NCBI RefSeq assembly: GCF_030265065.1
Contig: NC_080397.1
Location: forward strand, 24,310,501 to 24,374,500
Direction of reading: 5' to 3'
DNA: 64,000 bases
DNA from: Corythoichthys intestinalis
Taxonomy: Eukaryota; Chordata; Actinopteri; Syngnathiformes; Syngnathidae
Part shown: positions 1 through 11,700 of the stretch, in pieces
Position numbering within the stretch: position 1 is the stretch's first letter
Layout: every line of letters starts with the position of its first letter
The notes under the pieces: generated by a model
Seen by the model: only the letters and a program-made list of their open reading frames with translations
Told to the model about the DNA's origin: nothing
Databases searched by the model: none
Program-made: the position numbers and the translations under genes

Positions 1-598
1 AAAAAATACACAAAAATCATTGAATTCTGAACAAACAAATCTACACAAATGAAATATCACCCATTCAAAGAGCATGAGTGCCCACTAGTGGAGAAAACAT
101 ATTTCCTACCATGAAATAAAAACTATCATATCTCGAGTTTTCCATGGTCTATTGGTGCCAAATAAGAACTGGGACTGGGAATTGGCTTTTTTTACTAATG
201 TTGTAATATATAATATAATTGTAAATAGTTTAATTTTTACGACGCTTTAAAGAGTCCATGTAATCACGGCCGACGTGATCAACTGCAAGCTTCTGTGTCG
301 TTATATGACTCTAAAGTTTAAATTGGTATAATGAAGTCATACATGGCTGGTAGAGCCATTGTGAGCATCTCTGACAACAATAAAGTCAAATCTAATACAG
401 TATGTAGAATAAAGAGGAAAAACTATAACGACAAATGTGGGTCAAAGTAACTAGAATAAGCATAGTATTTCTTCTTCACAATTCTACTCAAGCAAAAGTA
501 AAATGTATTGCTTGGTAAAACTACTCTTAATAGTATATTTTTCTCAAACAGTTACTCAATTAAATGGAGTACATGTAACGTGTTAGTACCCACGTCTG
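1..598. mobile_element. hAT-like non-autonomous element, CAGAGGTGGG family, cut by window edge
   Basis: The segment matches three other copies in this window (13764-15201, 14227-14883, about 22610-24277). Shared blocks are a stretch around TGGAGAAAACATATTTCC, a TAAAGTCAAATCTAA block, and a terminus of the form GTAACGTGTTAGTACCCACG. No coding capacity is visible. Terminus style and copy similarity suggest a hAT-type MITE, but the left end and target duplication are outside the window. It lies in an acaa2 intron. Confidence 0.6.
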
Positions 599-1133
599 TT
601 TTTACCTCATTTATTGCCACACGAAAGCTACTGTCCAATCAATTTTAGCAAGTTAGGGCAGTCTTTATTTTTTTAATTTCAATTTTAAAAATTTAATAAC
701 TTTAAAATTAATATTTAATTTATAATTAATACTGAATAATAATCAATATTTTTTAAATTTGATTTTATTTAGTCTTAAAAAATACATATTTAAAAAAAGG
801 GGGTTCTCATTTTAATTCTTCTCTTTTTGAATGAATAAAACAGTAAAAATTCTGATTTCTGTAGTCCTCAATAAAAGCAGGTGATTATCTTTTTTAACGA
901 ATCAAACTGAGATACTTGCAAACATCTGCTTTTGCTAGGGAAAACAATCATACACTTACACAGTTCCATTATATTCATAGTCTAACTTTTCTCTGCACAA
1001 AGTTGTCGGTTTCAATGGATATTTACAGCTAAAATGCAAACCCCAGGACAACATAGGAGTAGATGATGTGATTTATATATGACGCTTTTAGGTTGAACTT
1101 CAAATGAGTGTGTTGGAAGGGAAGCAGACTGAC
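599..1133. other. acaa2 intron, AT-rich, nothing recognised
   Basis: This is intronic sequence downstream of acaa2 exon 5. About 660-800 is almost pure A/T. I see no exon, RNA or clear element. The next acaa2 exon must lie left of the window. Confidence 0.6.
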
Positions 1134-3993
1134 CTGCTTTCCACCTTTGCTGCGTCTGATAGGCGTAGTTGTCGCAATCTTCTCGTGTGATTTGGTACTT
1201 CTCTGCCAGGTTTTCTGCTGTAATGCCCATGGGGATTTTTACATGCATGTCCGTCAAGCCTGCCCACAGGGTGTCCTCTAGCTGTTAATGAATAAGCTTT
1301 TTAACAAAAAATTTGTTTCAACGAGACACGTGATGAGAAAACTCAAACCTTGAGATCGAATCCAAACTTTGTACCGAATCGAATGTTGCGAACGGCGTAT
1401 GGAGCCTGGCTCATGCTTTCGGAACCACCGCACAACACCACCTCAGAGTCCTTTACACAAATCTCCTGCAAACACAAATGGTGCCATTATGTTGTCGTGC
1501 AAAGAATATGTATTCACAGTGCAGAAAAAGAGAGCAATACTATTCAGTCATTCCCATTAAAGCGTTATTTTCATGTTTGTAAAGGGAGAATGAACATTGC
1601 ATTTTTTTAAAATAACTAATGATGTAGTCCTTCTCAAAAAATTAGCATATTGTGATAAAGTTCATTATTTTCTGTAATGTACTGATAATCATTAGACTTT
1701 CATATATTTTAGATTCATAACACACAACTAAAGTAGTTTAAGCCTTTTATTGTTTTAATATTGATGATTTTGCCAAAAAAGTCAAGAAAAACCAAAAATC
1801 CCTATCTCAAAAAATTAGCATATTTCATCCGACCAATAGAAAAAAAGTGTTTTTAATACAAAAAAAGTCAACCTTCAATTAATTATATCAGCTATGCACT
1901 CAATACTTGGTCGGGAATCCTTTTGCACTGAGCAACAGTCCAGTGCTGCTTCTCTGTATCCCAGGTCAGGCGCTTCTGCCGCTGTTTCAGGTTCAAAAGT
2001 GGCTTGACCTGGGGAAAGCGGCACCTGTAGCCCATTTCCAGCACATGCCTGTGCACGGTGGCTCTGGATGTTTCTACTCCAGACTCAGTCCACTGTTTCT
2101 GCAGGTACCCCAAGGTCTGGAATAGGCCCTTCTCCACAATCTTTCTCAGGGTGCGGTCACCTCTTCTGGTTGTGCAGCATTTCCTGCCACACTTTTTCCT
2201 TCCCACAGACTCCCACTGGGGTGCCTTGATACAGCACTCTGGGAACAGCCTATTCGCTCAGAAATTTCTTTCTGTGTCTTAGCTTTTTGCTTGAGGGTGT
2301 CAATGATGGCCTTCTGGACAGCAGTCAGGTCAGCAGTCTTGCCCATGATTGCGGTTTTGAGTAATGAACCACGCTGGGACTTTTTAAAAGCCTCAGGAAT
2401 CTTTCGAAGCGGTTTTGAGTTAACTGGTTGATTCAGATGATTAGGTTAGTAGCTTCTTTAGAGTACATTTTCACGATATGCTAATTTTATGAGATAGGGA
2501 TTTTTCGTTTTTCTTGACTATTTTGCCAGAATCATTAATATTAAAACAATAAAAGGCTTGAACTACTTCAGTTGTGTGTAATGAATCTAAAATATATGAA
2601 AGTCTAATGCTTATCAGTACATTACAGAAAATAATGAACTTTATCACAATATGCTATTTTTTTGAGAAGGACTAGTATATGGATGCAGGAACACTGCTGT
2701 CTGGGTCAGTCTCACCTGAGCCCCATTGATGATAGACTGGAAACCAGATCCACACAGCCTGTTGACAGTGAGAGCAGGTACCGGGATGGGGACTCCACAC
2801 CTCAGACCAACATGACGTGCGATGTAAGGAGCGTCTGCTGAGCTCTGGAAGGATTTGTTATCAACACATAAAAACATGGAGCCTAGATGTAATTTAAGTT
2901 GGTTTTAGGTAAGACAATTATACACCTGCATGACATTCCCCATGATGACGCTGTCAACGAGCTCAGGGGCCACGCCACCTGCTGCCAGGGCCGCCTTGGC
3001 TGCGTGCTCAGCCAGGTCTGTTGCACTGTGATCCTTCAGGACGCCGCCATAAGTTCCGAATGGAGTGCGCTTGGCAGCGACAATAAAAACACCTTTGACG
3101 AAAACAAAAATGAGGATTAAATATCATCCACTATTGCTTTTCAGACCGAGAACAGTTGTTTTGATTAATTTTACATGCAGTATTTCTTAAAGTGTCCTCA
3201 GCATCCAACATAATTAGACTAGAGGAGCACTCTGACAGAGCATATCCCACCTAAGCAGCCTTATTCAAAGCATTGTTATAATTCAGATCACTGTAAGTGG
3301 CACAGAATATGAATGAATCTAACTTTTTCCCCTTTATCTTTTCATTATATACCCTACCGTGCAAATTTGAGTTAAAAAGGCTAATGATCGCAAAATTGGT
3401 AATAATCCCTGGTAATAATCTACGGTTATTTTGAACTAAAACAGACATAAGGAACCAGGTCCATAACCTCTGCCTTCAGTAGATTTCACCTTCTGGTGGA
3501 GGTCACTACAGTGCTCTTCTTTTGTAAGCGTGAACCATTACATCCTTTGGCCTGCTTAAAGCATAGTCGGCAATTGACAGTGATAGACGTCCAGTCTGAC
3601 TCTTAGAGCTGGCAGCTAGCCTCTCCAAGTTCAAATGGATTAGACTTTTAATGTTGTCAATATCAGTTAATAATTTCATTTGTTGTAGCTACAGGGTGTG
3701 TACCAAGTCTTTTTGCAATTTACTCGGAACTTTACAGTCAATTCAAATAAGGATGAAGTTCAGTTAATAATAAGTAATAAATTCCCTGTTTTTTTCCCCC
3801 GTAGAATATTAGTTATTAGCACTGAAAAAAGACTGCCTATATATTATGAATTGCATTGCCACGCAAACTGTCCAACAACAGTACAAAAAAATCCCATCCA
3901 AATTAAGACACGCCGATCCAATCATTTAGTATTGATTTCATCCCCGGTCCCCGAAAAAAAAAAAATAGTGTACTTACCTCTGAGCAGCGACAT
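1134..3993 (-). CDS. acaa2: 3-ketoacyl-CoA thiolase, mitochondrial (first five coding exons only)
   Basis: ACAA2 catalyses the last, thiolytic step of mitochondrial fatty-acid beta-oxidation in the matrix. Coding exons on the minus strand are 3978-3993 (ATG, residues MSLLRG), 2926-3092, 2716-2844, 1349-1465 and 1134-1281. All have AG/GT borders and joining phases. The joined protein runs VFIVAAKRTPFGTYGG, then GNVMQSSADAPYIARHVGL, then NRLCGSGFQSI with the nucleophilic cysteine of the thiolase family, then LCGGSESMSQAPY, and stops in QTQQRWKA. That is about 192 of the roughly 397 residues usual for ACAA2. The remaining C-terminal exons with the catalytic His and Cys lie beyond the left edge. 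A Tc1 element sits in the intron between exons 3 and 4. The start is head-to-head with mrpl40. Identification rests on near-continuous family match. Confidence 0.93.
1627..2672 (-). mobile_element. Tc1-like transposon, internally deleted (GTCCTTCTC family)
   Basis: Terminal inverted repeats start GTCCTTCTCAAAAAATTAGC and end in the mirror GAGAAGGAC, with TA on both sides (1625-1626, 2673-2674). Inside, on the minus strand, are pieces of a Tc1 transposase N-terminal half: MGKTADLTAVQKAIIDTLKQ with its helix-turn-helix, then a part ending near QHWTVAQ. The catalytic domain is missing, so it is non-autonomous. It belongs to the same family as 37166-38670. Confidence 0.9.
3093..3977. other. acaa2 intron 1
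   Basis: This intron is bordered by GTAAGTAC at the exon 1 side and AG at the exon 2 side. It contains one copy of the short GACGTCCA-type dispersed repeat (about 3567-3642). Nothing else is recognised. Confidence 0.5.
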
Positions 3994-4447
3994 GTGGGCG
4001 AACAGTCAAATAAGTCAGATTCTAATTTTAGCCCTTTTATACTCCTGCACACTTCGATTGACTGCTTCAATACACAAAAAGTACACTGCGCGACCTTTAC
4101 TCTAAATAATCGAGGAACTATCTTTTAACATACATCGGTAGATTCGATAGTGACAGCGACTTAAAAAACTAAAACTTTGTTTTGAAAAAATATGAAAATA
4201 TTACAAATAATCACGAATTATCTTTTCTTGGACAAAAAAAATAGAATAAAACTCAAGCTAAGATTAATTTTTAATATATAAAATTCGCGAATGTTCTCAA
4301 GAAAAATTAAAACGAGCTGTGTGATATGACGTCATCTATGCGCGCCGTCCTTATCGCGTTTGAGTGATGTCTGGGTATATGTAAATTTGTATTTCGTTCT
4401 TTACTTACAGCACTATTGTGTGTTCTGGGTTAATATACTCCGAAGTA
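3994..4447. promoter_or_regulatory. Bidirectional acaa2/mrpl40 promoter region with CRE
   Basis: These 454 bp separate the two divergent start codons. A perfect CRE palindrome TGACGTCA lies at 4327-4334, followed by the GC-rich word GCGCGCC. No TATA box is placed convincingly. Because both genes serve mitochondria, a shared CREB/ATF-responsive promoter is plausible. That is inference from arrangement and motif only. Confidence 0.55.
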
Positions 4448-5401
4448 ATGGCCACGACTATATCCCGCTGTATTGGTAGAATTTTATCCCGCCAGACTGC
4501 TCCGACGGGGTAAGTTCAAGAAGCGATATCTCACAAGAGCCTAACCACTTGGCGGCTGAAGGTTATTCACCCAATGTTTTTCCACGTTGTTTTTTTAAGG
4601 ATTGTTTCGGCAGACAATGGTGGCGTTCTCAGTTCTTGCATTACTGCAGTGAAGACATTAAAGACGTCTGCTCCCCTTAGGTTGGATTTAAGTTTTGCCC
4701 TTTGCAAATCTGTCCCACTATTTTTGGTTGGTGCCTAATATTGACTGTTTGTGTCCTTCCATCAAGTGCGGAGCCCAAGAAGAAAAAGAAAGTGGACCCA
4801 AGAAGAGAGCAGATGGTGAGGGAGAGGATGAAGAAGAAACTGAAGAAGTTGGAGAGAGTTCCGCCCGAGTTCATCCCTATAGAGGACTTCATCACGCCAA
4901 CCAAATGTTTGGATGAGACGAGGTGCAGTTTCTTCTCAACCAGCTTTGTGATTTGATTGTGTCATCATGTACTTCTTAACTGCTAAGGTCCAAATTTGTT
5001 GTTTTTACAAAGGGTCCGAGCCGCTCCCAGGCTGTCATTTGATGAAAGCGAAAGCCGAGCTCTGCTTCTGAAGGAGTGGTGTCGATACAAAAATGTAACT
5101 ACCACTCTTTGACAACAGAAAAACGTCACCTTGCACGTTCTGTTTGTAGGCTACGTGTCGTTGGTTTTTGCAGGAGCAGCACTTGGCCGAGATGCAGGCT
5201 ATCGAGCTTGCCCTGGAAGCCCAGAAGGAGGCACTGGAAGAGCTCAAGGCAGAATCTGAGGAGCTTTACCAGGCAGCACTGAAACCGGACCCTCTCCTGT
5301 TCCCCTTCTCCCATGAAGGCCCCTCTTACACGCCGCCAAAGATCAAATACGAAGCACCCGACGGGAAGTACAACGATGTCACTAAAGTCTACACGCAGTG
5401 A
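4448..5401 (+). CDS. mrpl40: Mitochondrial large ribosomal subunit protein mL40
   Basis: This is a structural protein of the mitochondrial large ribosomal subunit, made in the cytosol and imported. Five coding exons are 4448-4509, 4600-4680, 4767-4922, 5013-5094 and 5174-5401, giving 202 residues with matching phases. The N-terminus MATTISRCIGRILSRQ is basic and serine/threonine-rich, as expected for a matrix-targeting peptide. The conserved core follows: a lysine-rich stretch KKKKKVDPRREQM, then PPEFIPIEDFITPTK, a helical segment LALEAQKEALEELKAES, then SYTPPKIKYEAPDGKYNDVTK. The protein ends at VYTQ, a few residues short of the human form. Start chosen as the first ATG with a targeting-like sequence and a good donor after it. 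Confidence 0.95.
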
Positions 5402-5556
5402 TGAGCAGTTTCCTGTGTAATTTCATGTTCTCATGGCAAAAAAAAACCATTGTCGTGAACATTCAACAGAATAGTTCAACTACTGGATCACATTTTTATG
5501 CAAAAAAAAAAAAAAAGGACGTTTTGAAACAAAACCTGAAAATATTGTTTTAAAAC

Positions 5557-5562
5557 ATTAAA
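5557..5562 (+). terminator. Poly(A) signal ATTAAA, mrpl40
   Basis: It lies 156 bases after the mrpl40 stop, in A/T-rich sequence. It is the best hexamer seen before the opposing gene. Confidence 0.5.
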
Positions 5563-5951
5563 GTGGCTTCAGCAGTTTAGTGTTGATCTGTGTACTATCA
5601 TGCCTTCAATGAGGTTGTCAATACCATCCTTTTTTTAGAAGGCTTTCATGCATAATGAAAATTGGACTATGCTCTGGAGCAAAGTGACAGACATTCAAGT
5701 TTCTCAAACTGCAGTGAGAAAATGGTTTTGTGTGTAAGAGAGGACAAGGTGTTTTCTACTGGATTAAAATACATGTGCCATCCACATTCAAATTGCAATC
5801 ACAAAAAAGCAAATGTCATTTAATGATGTTGGCCAAATATATCACCTCATTGGTTGTTTAATTTTGTCCAAAAGACAGAAAAACAACACAGCATAGGGAA
5901 AAAAAAATGCCCGTGAGGAATAAGGTTAGACTTTTTGTAGACAGTACATAA

Positions 5952-5957
5952 TTTATT
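5952..5957 (-). terminator. Poly(A) signal AATAAA, C22orf39
   Basis: The hexamer reads AATAAA on the minus strand, about 20 bases downstream of the stop codon, which implies a very short 3' UTR. Confidence 0.5.
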
Positions 5958-5976
5958 TACAGTGTCACATAAGTGT

Positions 5977-7299
5977 TCAAGATTCCTGAGGTTTTTCATG
6001 GTTGAGAGGCAGGTGCCAGTCACTGGGTGGGTCTCGTCTCAGCTCCCAGACTGGGGGAAACTTCCTCTGCTCTGCTATTCGGTCCCTTTCACTTTTCTGC
6101 AATGCTTCCTGCAGCACAGACAAACCCATCTTGTGTCAAGAATTGTAACCCAAAAACTCAAACATTTTTTTCATTTTCATTTCATTCGTTTATTTCAGGC
6201 CATTATTCCTTCTCAAGACAACAAATGTATACAGCTCATATAATCAAGTAACAAAAAGAGCAGCAAAGCTAAGTAACATTGTAACATCAACTACATGCCT
6301 GAAAAGGAGTGGGAAGAAGAAAATTTATTTAATCCCACCCCTAAACATTGTATAATAGCTTTTAAATAGAATGCTTAAAAGGGAAAAAAAAAAACATATA
6401 ATATGCATTTATCGATTACACTATGGGAAATAGTTATATTTGTTTGCATATTCCATTTTTTTTTTTTTTTGTATGGGAAATAAAACGGCAAATATGAGTA
6501 GTTGTTCCAGTTTACAATGGGACCATTTTCAGGGGTGGGGGTAATGCAAATGCAAATACAAATCAGTTTTGGAAAGCATAATGTATGTTAAGCATATACT
6601 AATTATTGTTTTAGACTTATGTTTATTTGAAAGTCACACAAAATATACAGTATATCCAACTCAGAAAATCTGAAAAATGAATGCCACAAGTCTCATGTAC
6701 AATCTTATCACCTTTGCATCCGTGCTTGCGTTCTTCTCAAACGCTTTACAGTTGTAGTAGTCCTCTTTCCACTGCTGGCAGTGTGGAGAGGTACCATAAG
6801 TGTAGTAGTGATGGAAACGATTCCTAAAGCTCTTGCAGTGTCTGTATTCACTCCAGTAGTCACTGCAGTCCCTTAGTTTCTGCAACACAAAATCAAGATC
6901 TTTATTAATTGTTTCCCCCCCCCGTAAAGTTTCAAGAATGTTTACGACCGGGACAGCATGTCCATAACAAATATATATTTAAATGTTTAAAATATGTATA
7001 ATTCAGTCCTTGTAATTTAAAATACACGATTTTTCGTGTATTATTGTCGTCAAGGCAAAATCTCAGCGTGCACGTTTGTCTGTAAATGCACATTCAAATT
7101 CAATGATTTGTAACCCACTCCTCCTCTGACGTTGCTATTGCTAACATGTTAGCAGCACCACACGTCACTTTGCTTAACCATTAACACAAGGCAGTATATT
7201 AGTCCAGAACACGGAGAATACGACAAGTTCACTAACATTAGGTTAAAGTACGAAAATGTACATTTTTACCTTCCATTGTCCGTCATCAAATTTGTCCAT
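5977..7299 (-). CDS. C22orf39: C22orf39-like twin CX9C mini-protein (UPF0545/PANTS family)
   Basis: Three coding exons on the minus strand (7270-7299, 6712-6879, 5977-6108) join to 109 residues. The start is MDKFDDGQWK. The core shows two CX9C pairs: C-SDYWSEYRH-C and C-QQWKEDYYN-C, with HHYYTYGTSPHC between them. The tail PPSDWHLPLNHEKPQES matches the conserved DWHLPL end of human C22orf39. Human C22orf39 lies between MRPL40 and UFD1, as here, so synteny supports the call. CX9C pairs are typical of small disulfide proteins of the mitochondrial intermembrane space, but the mammalian product PANTS has been linked to synaptic plasticity. Exact biochemical role is not shown by sequence. The gene is intact. 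Confidence 0.9.
6109..6711. repeat. C22orf39 intron 2 with LINE-tail-like repeat
   Basis: About 6170-6360 resembles a common fish retroposon tail: TTATTTCAGGCCATTATTCC, then ACAAATGTATACAGCTC, then GAAAAGGAGTGGGAAGAAG before TTTAATCCCACCCCT. I recognise the pattern but cannot assign the family. The rest is A/T-rich. Confidence 0.35.
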
Positions 7300-8188
7300 T
7301 GCTAGCCTTGCGTCCAGCGCTACATTAAGACGCATTCACGTACACTAGTTTTTTCCAAGTTTCGTACCAGTATTATTTTGCATTTTTAGGAATACAGTAC
7401 GTTTATATGAATGTAAACTATTGTGTATCTTTTGAATTATGTGTCGAATACGCGTAAAATCGAATAATTTGTTGAGACTTTTAGGTTGTCCGAAATGCTT
7501 TAAAATAAATAGTGCGAGCACGGAGTTAAATCTTATAGTAGTGGAAGTGCGCATGACCATTTTGGTTAAATCTTATAGTAGTGGAAGTGCGCAAGACCAT
7601 TTTTGGTAATCTAAAAAAATAACTTCATAAAGGCCTGACGACCACATACGTGGACATCACATTGTGGGTCATGCAGATCATAATATAACATTTGCTATGT
7701 TACGCAAATGATGTGCATATCTCAATTATACAGTATTGATATTGTTATATTAGTTTTTATATAACTAATTATACATACCACATATAAGATGTTAATAAAT
7801 TTAAATTAAATAGTTTATGGCAACCAATCATGAAAACCTTTTTTTTTTTTTCCAAACGAAACAAGCCCATTTCCGCCTGTTTTTTTTTTTACTTGCTGAA
7901 AAACAATACTTCTGAATTAGTAAAAAAGGCTGATAAAATGAATATGAATTTGGTGATTAGCATTTAGTTGTTTAAAAAAAAATCTGCCACGCCTGCCTCA
8001 AGAGGGTCAAATTGCCTGTATCTGACGACAGACTTCAAATTCATTTAAACTGGGAGGCATGGCAATGAATGCTCATCTCTCGTGCCAGTGACGGCGCTAG
8101 AAGTCGAATCCATTTTGACTGGCGTAACATAGCGCTCAAGTTGCAGTTAACATAACAGAAATAAAGACTACCATACTTTTGACAATCC
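7300..8188. other. C22orf39-ufd1 intergenic region
   Basis: It includes the C22orf39 5' flank, a 40-bp tandem duplication (7525-7604) and a copy of the short dispersed GACGTCCA-type repeat (about 8012-8131). No gene is seen. Confidence 0.5.
7525..7604. repeat. Two tandem 40-bp repeats
   Basis: The unit begins GTTAAATCTTATAGTAGTGG and occurs twice at exactly 40-bp spacing with two or three differences. It lies about 225 bp upstream of the C22orf39 start. Confidence 0.9.
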
Positions 8189-8194
8189 TTTATT
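8189..8194 (-). terminator. Poly(A) signal AATAAA, ufd1
   Basis: AATAAA on the minus strand, about 550 bases past the ufd1 stop codon. It is the first clear hexamer position in good context. Confidence 0.5.
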
Positions 8195-8742
8195 CATCTA
8201 TAAATAAGGAAAAAGAAAATACTTGTAGATCCCTACAATGACTCAGCAGAAACGCAAACATTTTTTTAATTATTAAAAACAAGTTCAAAAAATATTGCAC
8301 CCATTATGTCATAATAATGGGCTATAATTGGTAGCAGTATGTAAGAAGTGGACTGCAAAAAATTACAATAATGGAAAATAGCAGGCAGATGTAAACTTCA
8401 AGTCTAAAAATGAGATTTCAATAGTAAATCTTTGTAATGCATTGGTAGAAGAACTCAAACCAAACACTAATACATTTGGGAATACAAAAATCACCGCTGG
8501 CAGCATTTTATGGATCTCAGCTTCAATCGGACAAAAAAACAAACAAACAAAAAAGAGGGTCTGCCCGTGTTGCAATCAAGTACGAGCCCACTTCCACAGC
8601 ACAACTGCAATCCAAAGTGCCCGAGATGCCAACACCCCAGTTCACCTGAAAGAAAAGATTTCACTTTGCAGGTGTCGGTGACTATACATGTTGTTGGTGC
8701 GCGTATGTATGAGCCAACAAGTCGTTTCTTTGCTGGAACACA

Positions 8743-11700
8743 TCAGGGTTTTCTGCCCTTCTTGCGTAACGATTGTCCTTCTCCAGAGAAGGCGATGAAT
8801 CTGCTCATAGCGTCATCCTGAAAGGGAAAAAAAAACAGACCTTGACGTACAATCACAATTATGCAGCAATGTGCTGACATATTTCACAAGACTTACATCC
8901 TCAGCCATTCTCCTTGGCACTGGCCTTGAATTTCGGATAAACGTGAGCCTGCCGACTTTGAAATCGTAGTTGGGGATACCTCTGCAATGACAACAATTAC
9001 AATTATGTTGAACGGGAGGGATGAAAGTGAATGTTCATGTTTCAGTGTCATTGATGGCGATTAGTGCTTTGGAATATGGAAACAAATCTATCACGATATG
9101 GGCCCTTTCATATCACGAGTCGCGTAGGGTTGTAACGAAAACCGATATTTCGGTATCAAGTCGATATTAGGAGTCTGAAAATGTGACGGTAATGTGACTT
9201 TTCTGCAATACCCGAAGTACCGTCAGTACAGAGACGGCATATCTGGCCGCTTCTTTTGTGTTGTTTTATGTGTCATACTTGGCCACACAAGTTGCCAGAT
9301 AACTGGTCATTTACACCGCCAAATGGAGGTTGTAAATAAGCGGATATATGGAAACCCACGCTGTACTAAGAAAGAAGAACAACAACCAATGCATGCAACA
9401 TGGCCATGGCACACACATTAATGACGTCTTTAACTGCGGCGAGATAATACACGAAGTGTTCCTCACTTTTTCTTTATTGTGTCAACAAAATAAATGTACA
9501 ACAATACAACTGTCGGCCGCAACCCACGCTAGGTCTGAGCTCCCGCTTCGCTCGCTCACATATATGTCACTTCACATGCTCCTAACCCAGGGGTGTCCAA
9601 ACTTTTTGCAAAGGGGGCCAGATCTGATGTGGTAAAAATGTGAGGGGCCGAGCTTGACTGACACCCTTTACGTAGAACAATATTTCTAAGCAAATTTTAG
9701 CAAGCCATACTGTGTGTCACATTTTCTTTATTATTATTTTTTAATTAAAAATTTCAACAATCTTGTAACTAGCCTTTCTGGCGTTCTCTTTCGACTCAGG
9801 TTTTTGCGAAATACTGCTGCTGTGAAATTAAACTATCTTCAAGTTGCTTCAATTTCTCGCTGCGTTTCTTCCCTGTAATCTTGTCGTACATGTCAGCCTG
9901 TCTTGTTTGGTAATATCGCCTCACATTGAACTCTTTAAAAACAGGGACTGTCTCTTTGTAAATGGGGCAGACACAGTTGTTGCGTATTTTAGTGAAGAAA
10001 TAGTCCAATTTCCACCTATCCTTGAGGCGTCGGCCGTCGCAGTCAACTTTTTTTTATGTTGATTGTCGCCATTTTAGAAAATTGGAAGTAAAGGGTCACA
10101 CGGGGTAATGTTGCTTAGAGTGCTGCTGCCTTTTAGTGGGTAAATGAGGAGCAACATTTAGTGTGTAAGCTACTTCATATGCTGGTAGCACTACTGCTGA
10201 CCAATTTATTAAGTCTGTGTGCGGGCCAGACGTTATTGATTTTATGACAGAGGCTGGGGGCCGGATGAAATTTGACCACGGGCCGCATTTGGCCCCAGGG
10301 CCGGACTTTGGACATGTCTGTCCTAACCCCTCTTAAAGGCGATGCGCATATTTATGGACATTACAATAGGCTATGTTCATTTTTATTCATTTATTTAATC
10401 TGTCCAGCTGTTTGACACGTAGAATGGGAATTTGAGTGTCCTATTGGTCTGAACAGTATATCATACATTGTCATTCTGACATAAAACATTTTAAATGGGC
10501 TATCACAAAAATTGGTTTCAGCAAACCATGTCTGTAAATAACTAATTGCAATCTGTGTGTGTGTGTGTGTGCGTGTGCGTGTGTGTGTGTGTGTGTGGGT
10601 GGGCGCGCGTATGTGTTAGTAGTAAAAACAGTGCGATTTTCTTTTATACTTGAATGGTAAAAGACCGTGATGCACAGTATTATTATATATAATTATTACT
10701 ATTATTGTTCAATACTCGAATACCCTACAGTACACGCACAGTATTTTATTTTGTTTATTCTATTGTTTGATACTTTAATTCACGTTATTTTAATACTTTT
10801 GAGCTGAATGCCGATTGTTCTGTATAAGCACACAGTATTGTTGTTTACTTCTAACAAAGGAGTGTTTAAGTACATGGGATTTATTGTTTATTTTTACCGT
10901 GGTATCGAAATGGTATCGAGACATTCAATGGTATCAGGATCAGCAGCTAAATTTCTGGTATTGTGACATCCCTTTGAGTCGGTGAAAAATTATACAAAAG
11001 ATTATGACATCGTTTTGATAATTGACAAAGTGAGCTTCCACAAAAGTTAAATGTATCAGTATCTAATTACCTACAAACACTTGTGACTAGATGTTTTTAC
11101 TTAAGATTGCTGTACATTAAGTTAGCAAATATAATTAACAATAAATTTATATTGATAGTGGAACAAAATGTTTTGTCTGATGGGATTTTATGTGTTTGTA
11201 TTTTCAATTGTATTGCATGCATTACTCAGGTATGTATTTTTATATCGTAAAAGACAAATGTTGATACATGGAGGGCCGGAAGAGAGTACTCGCCGCTAGC
11301 CTCTTCCAGTGATCGTAAATTACGACGACACGCTTAAGGGACAAACAACGGGGTATTGGGGCTGGGAAATTACAAGATTGAAGATTGGAAAAAAATATCT
11401 GTGATCAAATATGTCAGATTTAATGGACCTCAAACATATGCAGATGCTAACTGGCTAGCTTAGCAGATTTTGAACAGTCCCTCAAAAAGTTTCCAACGTT
11501 AATGATTCTCAATAAATTGTGAAATAAATTGAGGTTGGATGGCACGATGGCCTAGCCCTAAACTACATCTATCATAAATTACCTTCATGTGAAAGGATGG
11601 CTGCTTAAAATATTACAGCATGTAAATGGAAAATTTCTTAAACCTATGATAATGAAAAGAAAATATTTAAACACAGCAGAAAGAATGCGTATTACGTCAC

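Larger units (their letters stand above)
5402..5976. other. Convergent 3' UTR region of mrpl40 and C22orf39
   Basis: Two genes end facing each other here. A plus-strand ATTAAA lies at 5557-5562 (mrpl40). A minus-strand AATAAA lies at 5952-5957, about 20 bases past the C22orf39 stop. No other feature was found. Confidence 0.6.
9125..10975. mobile_element. hAT-type element, outer member of a nested pair
   Basis: The left end TAGGGTTGTAACGAAAACCG and the right end ATTGTGACATCCC mirror each other as a hAT-style TAGGGNTGT terminus. Flanks GAGTCGCG (9117-9124) and GAGTCGGT (10976-10983) match at the first six of eight bases, consistent with an aged 8-bp target duplication. It lies in the ufd1 intron between 8982 and 11894 and is split by the 9589-10321 insertion. 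No transposase was recognised in its own sequence. Confidence 0.7.
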
